Shown: positions 22,596 through 30,726 of the stretch, piece by piece
How the letters are laid out: each line of letters opens with the position of its first letter
Position numbering within the stretch: position 1 is the first letter of the stretch
Origin: Pseudogemmobacter faecipullorum
GTDB lineage: Bacteria; Pseudomonadota; Alphaproteobacteria; Rhodobacterales; Rhodobacteraceae
Length of the DNA stretch: 64,000 bases
Assembly: GCF_020539525.1 (NCBI RefSeq)
Contig: NZ_JACDXX010000020.1
Span: 1 to 64,000 of the forward strand
Reading direction: 5' to 3'
Program-made: the position numbers and the translations under genes
Notes under the pieces: model-generated
Told to the model about the DNA's origin: nothing
The model's input: the letters and a program-made list of their open reading frames with translations, nothing else
Database searches by the model: none

Positions 22596-24367
22596 CAGAT
22601 TGCCTCATAAGGTGGGTCGCCGTTCGGCATGAGTTTCGTGGTCGGGTCAGCGGCGAACATGCCCGGGTCGCGCTGAGCCTGGGTGGCGCCCAAATAGCCC
22701 GGGCTGTCGTTAGCTGTGGCAAATCCGAACCGGCCATCGAACTGATAGGACTGAGCAACGATTTTGATACGCTCGCCCGGCTTCGGCTCGCTGCGACTGA
22801 TCACCTGGTAGAGCGCGGCCGGGGTCTGACCGGTATCATCCTGCAGGCCATGGCTGGTGACCCGGATCACATCCGTGAGGCGAATTCCCGCAAACTTCGC
22901 CGCATCCAGCTCCACAGTGACTTTCTTCGGGGTCTTTTCAAATCGGCGCAGCAACCGGTGTGCGGCGACCCGGACAACAGCGTCAGCCCCGTTTTCCAGC
23001 CAGGGGCAGAGGAAATTCTTGATCGCGCCAGAGCCATAGCGCCAGTTCTCCAGCGCTGAAGGGTCGCCAGCGGCCCATGTGCGGGCATAGTTCTCCGAGC
23101 TGGTGGCCGATTTCGTAGGGTCTTTCTGAACAGTCCAGAACAGCACAGCGGCGGCGCGCTGCTTGTCGTCCTCATCGATCGACACTGACAGGTTGGTGTT
23201 GCGGTCGCTCAGATCCCAGATCTGATCTCCATCCACGGGGCGGTTAGCCTTGAGTCGGATCTGCTTGTCCGCAGCCTCCCACCAGAGACTGAAGCCGAGC
23301 GGCACGATTGAGGACATGAGCGCCTTGATGCCGGTCGGCTCGGTGATGTCGCGCGTGATGCGGGTGCCACTGAGCCAGCGATCAACCTCTGCTTTCCAGG
23401 CAGGCAAGGGGAGATACGACGCCGCCACTCCCGCCTCAGTCAGCAGATCGGCAATCACATCATCAGCGCGCGCGCCGACATAGCGCTTGACGCGCTGGAA
23501 GGTGGAGAGCGCCTTGTGGGCGGCAGCCGTGGTGCGGTTCACGCCGCGCGCGGTCAGGGTGAAAACATCACCGCTCCGGGTGTAATCGACCAGCTCAGAG
23601 CCGATCCGGGCCCGGCCTGCCGTCTCATATTCCAGATCGCCGATGCCCTCGGGGGTGAGGGTCAGGACCGTGGTGTTTGCCTCAATGTCTGCCAGAAGCT
23701 TGCCGCTGGACGCCTTAGGCACCCGGGTGCGCTTATCGTCGGCGAGGTCGAGCACATCGCTGCCGCTGATCGTCACCTTGCCGCTGTCGTCCGGCCCATC
23801 GATATTGGTGATGATGTAATCTCGGGTCGTGACGCCGGTCGGAACGCCATCGACCAGATAGCCATGCTTCACGCGCAGGGGGCGTCCAGCGTAATAGGGC
23901 CAGCGGGCCTTCAGCTTGCCGAAATGAGTGCCCCGGGCGCGCGGGTCGTATCCGATGCCACTGAGTTGAGCCGCGCCAGAAACGCGCTCTGCCTGATAGG
24001 GGTCCATGAAGCGGTCGTGATCCGGAAAGTCGGTCAGGGTCACCGATACGGTCGCGCGCCGGCCAAAGGCTGACAGGTCACTGTCAGAGCCAGCGATATT
24101 GACCGTGGCGGATTGCTCGCTCGGCTGCCCCTGCATCACCGGGAACCATGTCGCGCCCTTCGGGGTGTTTGACCGGGGCTGACAGTAGCGCAGGGTGCGG
24201 AAGGTCTTCAGGTGCTGGAACGCCGAGCGCAGCTTGCAGGTCTCATAGGTGCGGAAGCACTTGCGATCCACGGTCCCGGCCAGTGTTGCCGTGCAGGACC
24301 CCACGCCGAAACTGCGCGAGCATCCGTCCACATCGATCTCGATCCAGATAAAGGGCTCACGAGACAT
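22595..24367 (-). CDS. Tail tip hub protein with N-terminal cysteine cluster
   Basis: 590 residues, coupled by 11-bp overlap to the preceding tail gene. Residues 16-62 contain Cys16, Cys25, Cys37, Cys44 and Cys62 in a pattern like that of phage BR0599/lambda gpL-type hub domains that bind an iron-sulphur cluster (GVGSCTATL, then KCFRTYETC). The rest has the mixed beta-rich composition of baseplate hubs, with VTISGSDVLDLADDKR near residue 200. It would form the distal tail hub through which DNA leaves. Iron-sulphur binding is inferred from cysteine pattern only. Confidence 0.65.
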   Translation of the reverse strand: MSREPFIWIEIDVDGCSRSFGVGSCTATLAGTVDRKCFRTYETCKLRSAFQHLKTFRTLRYCQPRSNTPKGATWFPVMQGQPSEQSATVNIAGSDSDLSAFGRRATVSVTLTDFPDHDRFMDPYQAERVSGAAQLSGIGYDPRARGTHFGKLKARWPYYAGRPLRVKHGYLVDGVPTGVTTRDYIITNIDGPDDSGKVTISGSDVLDLADDKRTRVPKASSGKLLADIEANTTVLTLTPEGIGDLEYETAGRARIGSELVDYTRSGDVFTLTARGVNRTTAAAHKALSTFQRVKRYVGARADDVIADLLTEAGVAASYLPLPAWKAEVDRWLSGTRITRDITEPTGIKALMSSIVPLGFSLWWEAADKQIRLKANRPVDGDQIWDLSDRNTNLSVSIDEDDKQRAAAVLFWTVQKDPTKSATSSENYARTWAAGDPSALENWRYGSGAIKNFLCPWLENGADAVVRVAAHRLLRRFEKTPKKVTVELDAAKFAGIRLTDVIRVTSHGLQDDTGQTPAALYQVISRSEPKPGERIKIVAQSYQFDGRFGFATANDSPGYLGATQAQRDPGMFAADPTTKLMPNGDPPYEAI

Positions 24368-25145
24368 AGGCCGACACCTGCATGGTCAGATCGCCGCGGC
24401 GGGCCCCGGCGCCAAAGCTCGCAGCCAGCGTGTTGCCATCGCGCCAGCAATAGTGGGCATCCTCGGGCAACTCATCGGGACAGCTCATCCAGAGGAAAGG
24501 CTTGCCCGCGTTGTAATGGGCGATGAATTCCGGCGCGTCATAGCGCAGCCATTCGCGGTCCTGGGTGGCCAGCGGGATCGAGGTGCCGCCGCCGGTCCGC
24601 TTGGTATAAGCCCCGACATACTGGCCTTTGACCGTGATCGAGGGCGACAGCTCAACATCGAGCGCCATATTCAGCGGCACATAGCCCGCCTGCACACCGC
24701 CCGGTATCAGCATGCGCGGCCCGATCCACGCGATGCCAATGGATGGCGGCGTGGTGCCGGTGATCAGGATGCGCCAGCGCGGATAGGCCTGTTCTGCAGA
24801 GAACAGCACGAAGATATCGCGATCATCCTCAGGCGTGAGGGTCGATAGCGTGACCCATGAGCTGCCGGTGGCGCTGGCCTGGATCATGATCGTGGCTCCA
24901 GCGCTGCCCAGCGTGTGGGCGATGATAGCCGCGCAGTCGCATTCGACAGGCTCGGGCAGCAGCGAGCTGATGGCGGCGGGAAGCGCAGATGGCACCCATG
25001 CGTCATAGGTCTGCGGGCCCAGGGCATTTGCCGCGAAGCCGTCTGCGGTCTGGTTTGTCCAGAGCAGCGTGCCTTCCGCAAGAACATTGCGATATGAGAT
25101 CGCGCTGGCGTTGACTGCTGTGGCAGATGGCTCAATGTGGATCAT
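24357..25145 (-). CDS. Distal tail protein (putative)
   Basis: 262 residues from the ATG at 25145 (MIHIEPSATAVNASAISYRN). Beta-rich with a galactose-binding-like stretch (VTLSTLTPEDDRDIFVLF, then YPRWRILITG). It lies directly downstream of the tape measure in transcription order, where distal tail proteins are normally encoded. The opposite-strand gene at 25179-25496 lies between it and the tape measure. Confidence 0.6.
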   Translation of the reverse strand: MIHIEPSATAVNASAISYRNVLAEGTLLWTNQTADGFAANALGPQTYDAWVPSALPAAISSLLPEPVECDCAAIIAHTLGSAGATIMIQASATGSSWVTLSTLTPEDDRDIFVLFSAEQAYPRWRILITGTTPPSIGIAWIGPRMLIPGGVQAGYVPLNMALDVELSPSITVKGQYVGAYTKRTGGGTSIPLATQDREWLRYDAPEFIAHYNAGKPFLWMSCPDELPEDAHYCWRDGNTLAASFGAGARRGDLTMQVSAYVS

Positions 25146-25178
25146 GGGCTCACCGCCATTCAATCAGAGGGATATTTC

Positions 25179-25496
25179 ATGAGAATTTTTGCTGCATTTG
25201 CTTTGGTTGCTGCATTGGCGCTGCCGCCAGCTGCCTCAGCGAATTCCAAAGGAGATTGCGACACGATAAGCTTGGTCGCTGAACTTGTTATGAAAAGTCA
25301 TCAGGTTGGTGTGCCTATGACCGATATAATGGGCAATCTTGGGGAGCATTTCTCTGAGATTATTATAGCCGCCTATGATACTCCGCGCTTCCAAACGCAG
25401 GCGCAGAAAGACCGTTCCGTCGCCGAGTTCCGGGACAAGATGACCGTTGCCTGCTACAAAGGGGAGATCAGTGTTCCTGACGGTGCCAAGCCCTAG
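25179..25496 (+). CDS. Secreted protein on the opposite strand of the tail operon (moron candidate)
   Basis: 105 residues from the ATG at 25179; AGAGGGA lies 8 nt upstream. Residues 1-20 (MRIFAAFALVAALALPPAAS) are a clear Sec signal peptide cut near ASA-NS. The mature part has two cysteines (CDTISLVAELVMK and VACYKG) that could form a disulphide, and no recognised domain. It is the only rightward gene between 17 and 39 kb and is visibly AT-richer than the tail genes. A TTGACT at 25111-25116 may be its -35 but the -10 is poor. Likely a lysogenic-conversion gene acting in the periplasm (inference). Confidence 0.75.
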   Translation: MRIFAAFALVAALALPPAASANSKGDCDTISLVAELVMKSHQVGVPMTDIMGNLGEHFSEIIIAAYDTPRFQTQAQKDRSVAEFRDKMTVACYKGEISVPDGAKP

Positions 25497-25499
25497 TTC

Positions 25500-28262
25500 T
25501 CACACCGGTACCCACTGAATACCACGGTTTCCAGCCTCTTTCTGGATGGCATCGAACCACTTCTGCACGGCCTCGCCGGTATAGAGCTGGTTCGTGTCAA
25601 AGGCATCGGCGCTGACCCGCAGTGGGGTTTCCGGCGCTGCGGCAGCGGCCGGGGCAGCGGTGGCCCCGCCCCCTCCGGCGCTACCGCCACCTGCCCCGCC
25701 GATCTTGCTGATCTGGGCTGCAGCACCAGCAGCCATTCCGACGAATTTGACATAGGCTGCGATCCGCCCAGGAATGGTCTTCGCTTCCGCAGCAGCCTTC
25801 ATGGCGGCCTCATAGCCTGCGATCATTGTTGCGGCTGACGACAGGACAGCCTGGGTCTTCAGCATCTTGTTTCCGCCTGCAGCGGCGATAGATGCCAACC
25901 CAGAGAACATGTCAGACATTTCGGTGAAACGGGTGTGGCGCTCGGCATCGGTAATCTCACGCAAGCGGCGCTGGTATTCCTCCTCCAGAGCGACCTTGGC
26001 GGCATTGTGCGCTTCGATACCGAGGATTTCCTCGGCTCGGCGATCAAATAGGATCGTTTTGCTGCTTTCGTACCAGGCATCGACTGTCGCCTGCTCGGTC
26101 TCCAGGCTTTCAATGAGGCTCTGAAGGTTGCCGCCAAACTGGTCAGAGGCCCCGCCACCCCCGCCGCCGCTCGACCCTGCCCCGAGCCAGTCGCCATAGC
26201 TGTCCACGCCAGGCTGCTGCGGGCGGATACCGCGCGACAAGCCGGGCACAACCGGGTTTTCAGCATCATCGACCGCCGTCGCGCTCAGTGCGCCCTTGGC
26301 GCGGACCGCATCCCAAAGCTCGGTCGCCAGCGCGGCAGCCTTGCCTATTGCCGTTGAGAGCCAGCCCTCGCCCGGCTGGGCGTCGCGGATTTTCACCAGC
26401 CAGTCATAGGCGGATTGCAGCGGCGGGGGCAGCTTTCCGAGCTCCACCTTCCAGCCTTGCGTGCGAGCCTCGATGCGCATCATCTCGTCATACTGGGCGC
26501 GCAGGGCGGTTTTCTGCTGGTTGCTGATATCCAGCGAGTTGATCTTCGCGTGCTGGATCGCGCGCTCCTGGCTGAGCTGCTCAGCCATGTATTGAGCGCT
26601 GTCGCGGCCGTACTGGGCTTCGGTCTGCGCGAGGGCGGCCCGGTCGCGATAGCTTTGCTCCATCGCCTGAGCCTGCAGGACAGCCTTCTCCTGTTCAGCG
26701 GTGAGCATGACCACGCCATTCGCGGCCACGACCGTGTTGGCAGCGAAATCCTTCGCGGCCACTGCTGCAGCCTCCTGCGAAGCCTTTGCCCGGTCCAGCC
26801 CTGCCTCAAGCTGAGCGATAGCCGCCGAGGCCTCGGCCATCCGGTCGGTCTCCCAAAGGCTGATCCCGAAGAAGTTGGTGTAGAATTCGGCGTTTGCCAG
26901 CTCTTGCTTGGCTGCCTCAAGGGAGGCCTGCACCATGCCGACCTGAGCCTCAGCCATGGTCTGCCACGAGGTCAGGGCCTGCTGGGTGCGCTCGCGATAG
27001 AAGGTCTCCATCGCTGCATCGAGGTCGATCTGCGCGTCGTGCATCGTGTTCAGACTGTCGCGCACCGCGTCGATCTGACTGCGTGTGTTGTAGAGGGCCA
27101 CGCCCAGAGCCGCAGCGCCCGCGACCAGAAGACCAATCGGCCCGCCAGCCAAGGCCATTGCGGCACCGAGAGCCCGCGCGCCTGTGGCCTGAATTGCCAT
27201 GGCAGCAGTGGTCGCGGCGCTGGTGTAATTGAACGTCACCAGCGCCGCGATGGCGACAGGAATTCGGGTCGCGGCGAGGATGAGGATCGCCTGCCCGAGG
27301 ACCGTGGCGGCACCGGCAGCGGCCTCCATCCAGCCTGCGAAATCAGTCTGCGAAAGCAGGGTGATCCATTTCGACAAATCATCGAGCTGTGTCGCAAACC
27401 ACTTCGACGCCCCGGTCGCCTGATCGAAATTGCCGACCAGCGCTTGCATCGCATTGCCGATCTTCATGAAGCCATCAGACACCGTAGTGTCCATTTCCCC
27501 GGCAACCGACCGAACATCCTCCAGCGGCTTAATGATTGCATCTGCAATGACTTGCCCGGTTATTTTGCCTTGTGATGCCATATCGCGCAGGCCGGATACA
27601 GTGGTGCCAAGTTCGTTTGCCAAGGCCTCAGAAACGCTCGTAGAATTGGCAAGAACAGTCTCCAGCCCATCAGCTTGCAGCTTCCCGACCGCCATCGCCT
27701 TGGAAAGCGCGTTCTGCACCGAGGCCGCGCGCTCCCCCTTCGTGGCCGTGATGACCAGCATGTGGTTGAGGCTCTCGGTGAAATCTGCAGCCTGGTCAGC
27801 TGTCTTGCCCAGATCGCGCAGCACCGAGACGTTGCGGGCATAGACCTGAACGGTCTGATCGAGCGGCGAATAGGAGGCATTCGCGATATCGACCATGCGC
27901 TGCATCATGCCGCTGGCTGAGCCCATGTCACCGATAGCCGCGCCGAGCTGGCTGCGCAGGTCCGACCAGCTGTCTGCGAGCTTCACATAAGCCCCGACAG
28001 ACAAGGCCGCCGTCGCCATAGCCACCAGTGCCCCAGCCACAGTGCCTACGCGGCTGGCCAGCGAGTGCAACGCCCCTTCGGTGGAGCGGCTTTCGTCGCC
28101 CACCTTCTTGATGCCGTCGCCAGCTTTCTTGCTCGCGGGGGCCAGCCGGTCCGTCGCCTTCTCGGTCTTCTCGGCCGCAACAGTCAGGACGCCGAGATCA
28201 TTGGCGGCCTTGAGTGCCTCTTCGCTTTTGATGCGCAGGCCGAGAACAGCGATATCGGTCAT
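25500..28262 (-). CDS. Tape measure protein
   Basis: 920 residues, long helical with an N-terminal tape-measure domain (around SLASRVGTVAGALVAMATAA through KPLEDVRSVAGEMDTTVSDG), central hydrophobic stretches (ALGAAMALAGGPIGLLVAG) and a Gly/Ala-rich C-terminal part. It sets tail length and is ejected with DNA. At the usual ~0.15 nm per residue it predicts a tail near 140 nm. It overlaps the tail-assembly-chaperone extension by 4 bp and ends 3 bp from the convergent secreted-protein gene. Confidence 0.92.
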   Translation of the reverse strand: MTDIAVLGLRIKSEEALKAANDLGVLTVAAEKTEKATDRLAPASKKAGDGIKKVGDESRSTEGALHSLASRVGTVAGALVAMATAALSVGAYVKLADSWSDLRSQLGAAIGDMGSASGMMQRMVDIANASYSPLDQTVQVYARNVSVLRDLGKTADQAADFTESLNHMLVITATKGERAASVQNALSKAMAVGKLQADGLETVLANSTSVSEALANELGTTVSGLRDMASQGKITGQVIADAIIKPLEDVRSVAGEMDTTVSDGFMKIGNAMQALVGNFDQATGASKWFATQLDDLSKWITLLSQTDFAGWMEAAAGAATVLGQAILILAATRIPVAIAALVTFNYTSAATTAAMAIQATGARALGAAMALAGGPIGLLVAGAAALGVALYNTRSQIDAVRDSLNTMHDAQIDLDAAMETFYRERTQQALTSWQTMAEAQVGMVQASLEAAKQELANAEFYTNFFGISLWETDRMAEASAAIAQLEAGLDRAKASQEAAAVAAKDFAANTVVAANGVVMLTAEQEKAVLQAQAMEQSYRDRAALAQTEAQYGRDSAQYMAEQLSQERAIQHAKINSLDISNQQKTALRAQYDEMMRIEARTQGWKVELGKLPPPLQSAYDWLVKIRDAQPGEGWLSTAIGKAAALATELWDAVRAKGALSATAVDDAENPVVPGLSRGIRPQQPGVDSYGDWLGAGSSGGGGGGASDQFGGNLQSLIESLETEQATVDAWYESSKTILFDRRAEEILGIEAHNAAKVALEEEYQRRLREITDAERHTRFTEMSDMFSGLASIAAAGGNKMLKTQAVLSSAATMIAGYEAAMKAAAEAKTIPGRIAAYVKFVGMAAGAAAQISKIGGAGGGSAGGGGATAAPAAAAAPETPLRVSADAFDTNQLYTGEAVQKWFDAIQKEAGNRGIQWVPV

Positions 28263-29055
28263 TTCGTCGGTCCTTTGCCCATGCCTACCCGGAACGCATC
28301 GCGGGCGGGGTTGTCGCTCTCCGGCAGATCCGGCTCGTTGCGCTGAGATTTAAGCCAGGCTGCGTCCATGGCCCGGACGCAGGTGCGGAAGGCTTCCTGC
28401 TCATCCTCTGGCCAGCCGATGCAGTGGCGAGCGATCGAGCCTGCCGGGATGGGGCCTGAGCCATGGTCACTGGTTGGGCGATCTGTGCTCAACTCAAAGA
28501 AGGCCGCAAACCAATCCTCATAGCCGGGCAGGATCTCCGGCGGCCAGAGGTGAGCGGGGATAGGCTTTCCCCGCTCTTCAAACCGCTTGCGCCGGATCTC
28601 GGCCTGCGCTTCTTCCTCAAGCGCCCACCGCAGCGCCGCGGTTAGTTTCCCGCGGCTTCCTCGACCTGATCAGCCTGCCCGTTCGCCACGATCTTCGACG
28701 CCCAGGCCACGGCATCCGCGAAGTCCTGAAAATCGGGATCGGTGATCCACTGCTTTGCCAGTTCGGGATCATATTTCACCGGCTTGCCGCCATTGGTCAG
28801 GCCATCCCAGTCGAGCAGCACAACCTCGTGCAGCACTTCGGTGGTGACGCGCAGCACCTCCTCATAGATCGGCATGCCGTCGCGGCCGCGTTTATCCTTC
28901 GGAACGGCGCGCAGCTTGCGGGCGCGCAGCGCTGCAACCTTCGGGCTGTTCTCGCCACGAACGCGCAGGCGCAGCTGGCCCATCTCGGGGATATCACCAA
29001 CCCACTGACCTTCGGTCGAGGCGGCAACGTCTTTCTTGAGGCTCTGAATATCCAT
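28259..29055 (-). CDS. Tail assembly chaperone, -1 frameshift fusion (gpGT-like)
   Basis: A second, uninterrupted frame runs from the slippery site at 28645 down to 28259 and adds 128 residues to the 137-residue short form, giving about 265 residues. It continues ...LTAALRWALEEEAQAEIR and ends VGMGKGPTK, abutting the tape measure start. In lambda and most siphophages the long chaperone form is made by -1 frameshifting and binds both the tape measure and tail tube. The second frame has no good start codon of its own (only a TTG at 28492), which supports frameshifting. Confidence 0.85.
28642..29055 (-). CDS. Tail assembly chaperone, short form (gpG-like)
   Basis: 137 residues starting MDIQSLKKDVAASTEGQW, terminating at TAA directly after the slippery heptamer. 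Acidic/helical C-terminal half. Position between tail tube and tape measure is diagnostic for the chaperone pair. It is made by all ribosomes that do not shift frame. Confidence 0.85.
   Translation of the reverse strand: MDIQSLKKDVAASTEGQWVGDIPEMGQLRLRVRGENSPKVAALRARKLRAVPKDKRGRDGMPIYEEVLRVTTEVLHEVVLLDWDGLTNGGKPVKYDPELAKQWITDPDFQDFADAVAWASKIVANGQADQVEEAAGN
28645..28651 (-). promoter_or_regulatory. Programmed -1 frameshift site GGGAAAC
   Basis: The minus-strand heptamer is in the exact X XXY YYZ phase of the short chaperone frame (GCG GGA AAC TAA), one codon before the stop. It differs from the lambda G-T site GGGAAAG only in the last base. Confidence 0.88.
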
Positions 29056-29155
29056 GTCATTTCTCCGGGTCTCAGGGGGTTCATGGGTGGGGCCGGCGCG
29101 GAAACCCCGACGCGCCAGCCCCGTATCCGCCGCCGAGGGAACAGGCGGCGAATTC

Positions 29156-29869
29156 TTAGACGGTGACAGCTTCAGCGATGGGCTGGATCGGCAGGTTCAG
29201 GAGCCGCGAGGCCGAGGCATCGCCGCCGGTTTTCGTGCCGCGCATTGCGAAGCCGAAGAACATATCGGTTTCGTTCACCGGGCTGGCCGTGGCGGTGTGA
29301 GTGCCGGAGCCAGCAGCGGTGGTGGCAATCGCCGTGCCGCCCGGGGTAGCCGCCACACTGAAGGCATTGGCCGTGAGGCCCGAGGAGACCACATAATAGG
29401 TCGTGCCGGCCGTCAGGCCGGTGGGCAGGGCGCCGGTGGTTGCGAACACCACAGGGGTGCCGGCGACCAGGCCGTGGTTGTTCCAGGTGACAACACCGGG
29501 GGTTGCGCTGCTGATCGTAACCACGCCTTCCTCGGCGCAATCGGCACCCCATTCGATCTTGAAGGCGAAGGGCTTGCAGGACTTCTGGGCAGCGCGGAAC
29601 GCGATCTGGCCCGCATCATCCAGCATCGGAACAAAGACGTTTTGCATGATCGGGAATGAGATCACGCCTTTGTCGTAGATGGTGACGTTACGATTGATCA
29701 GCGTCTGGGTCATCGTCTCCTGCTCTGCGCCGAGATCGCCGGTCTGCTGCCAGCCATCGACCTCAAGCCACGACTGCTGGCTCGAAAAGTCAGACGCCGT
29801 GATGATGGATTTGTAAGGAACGCGGCCGCCGATAAAGAGCTTGCTGCCCGCCACTTTGGAAAGCGCCAT
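29156..29869 (-). CDS. Major tail tube protein
   Basis: 237 residues from the ATG at 29869 (MALSKVAGSKLFIGGRVPYK), preferred over an ATG four codons upstream because GGAG lies 6 nt before it. Residues ~1-115 and the last ~35 form the tube domain. Residues ~120-195 (TWNNHGLVAGTPVVFATTG...) look like an inserted small beta domain of the type displayed on phage tails. Gene order before the chaperone pair and tape measure supports the call. Confidence 0.85.
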   Translation of the reverse strand: MALSKVAGSKLFIGGRVPYKSIITASDFSSQQSWLEVDGWQQTGDLGAEQETMTQTLINRNVTIYDKGVISFPIMQNVFVPMLDDAGQIAFRAAQKSCKPFAFKIEWGADCAEEGVVTISSATPGVVTWNNHGLVAGTPVVFATTGALPTGLTAGTTYYVVSSGLTANAFSVAATPGGTAIATTAAGSGTHTATASPVNETDMFFGFAMRGTKTGGDASASRLLNLPIQPIAEAVTV

Positions 29870-29886
29870 GATTTTCTCCATGTGCG

Positions 29887-29905
29887 AAAAGCCCCCTGAG
29901 GGGCG
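29887..29905 (-). terminator. Intergenic hairpin before the tail tube gene
   Basis: Minus-strand GCCCC/GGGGC inverted repeat followed by TTTTC, 18 bp upstream of the start at 29869. Short stem; may be an attenuator or processing site rather than an efficient terminator. Confidence 0.55.
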
Positions 29906-29938
29906 GTTGAAACCGGCGGGGCCGGATGCTGCGGGGGT

Positions 29939-30337
29939 TCAGTAGGAGGCGAGGTAATCCACGATCACCGGCACGCACCAATGCGTGTCACGGTTGAGGA
30001 AGCCCTCGCGAATGTCTGCGGGTTTGGTGATCAGGATGCACCCGCCCGGGAAGCTTATGCGCTCCGGGAATGGGAACAGAGCGGCCAGAGTGTCGGCATG
30101 GCCATTCGCTCGAGCAGCAACCCCGGTACCGCGCTGCATGACGATCTGCAGGTTCAGCGCGCCCCGGCTTTCGATCTTGCCGCCCGCGATGGTGGGATCG
30201 CTCCGGCCATAGCGGACGGGGCGAAACTCGATGTGGTCTCCCACCGGCGCATCGTCGCCCGGCCAGCGCACCGGCAGGCCTGTGGTTTGGGCCGACGCAC
30301 GCGCGCGCAGGGCAGTCTCAAGAGCGCGTTCGGTCAT
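29939..30337 (-). CDS. Tail terminator protein (DUF4128-like)
   Basis: 132 residues from the ATG at 30337 (MTERALETALRARASAQT). The order LETALRxRxxA, then PVRWPGDDAPVGDHIEFRPV and a mid-domain ALNLQIVMQRGTG fits the tail-terminator fold (lambda gpU-like; DUF4128). It caps the tube at the head-proximal end. ATGA overlap with the preceding gene. Confidence 0.75.
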   Translation of the reverse strand: MTERALETALRARASAQTTGLPVRWPGDDAPVGDHIEFRPVRYGRSDPTIAGGKIESRGALNLQIVMQRGTGVAARANGHADTLAALFPFPERISFPGGCILITKPADIREGFLNRDTHWCVPVIVDYLASY

Positions 30338-30726
30338 TTCAGCCTCGCAGCGTGCTTGTTGATCAGATCCTGCCACTGAGCCGCAGCAGCATCGCGCCAC
30401 ATGCCGCCGCCCTGGCCGAAGTCCTCAGGCTTGTAATGGCGGGCCCGGGCATATTCAGCCGTCCAGACCGCCTCGATGGTGTCGCCCAGCTCAAAGCCAG
30501 CGATGGTAAGCTCGTAGCTGTTCACGTCGGGCTTCCCAAGCGTTCCATTAAGGCCGGTGGCAAGGCTGCCCCTCAGGAAGCCATCATCAACCGGCATCCG
30601 GCCACCCTGCGCGACCGGGGTTTGCGCGATCTCCAGAAGCTCCTGAGAGGCGGCACCGGTCACCGCCTCGATCTGTGCCAGAGTTTTGTCGGCTAGGTCA
30701 GCCATCTGTGCGGCAAAGGATTTCAT
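30334..30726 (-). CDS. Neck protein (HK97 gp10-like head-tail joining)
   Basis: 130 residues. N-terminal helix (FAAQMADLADKTLAQIEAV), a central GGRMPVDDGFLRGSL segment and a conserved tyrosine/arginine-rich part near AEYARARHYKPEDFGQGG. This matches the pattern of HK97 gp10-type joining proteins. Gene order, immediately before the tail terminator, agrees. Confidence 0.7.
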   Translation of the reverse strand: MKSFAAQMADLADKTLAQIEAVTGAASQELLEIAQTPVAQGGRMPVDDGFLRGSLATGLNGTLGKPDVNSYELTIAGFELGDTIEAVWTAEYARARHYKPEDFGQGGGMWRDAAAAQWQDLINKHAARLK

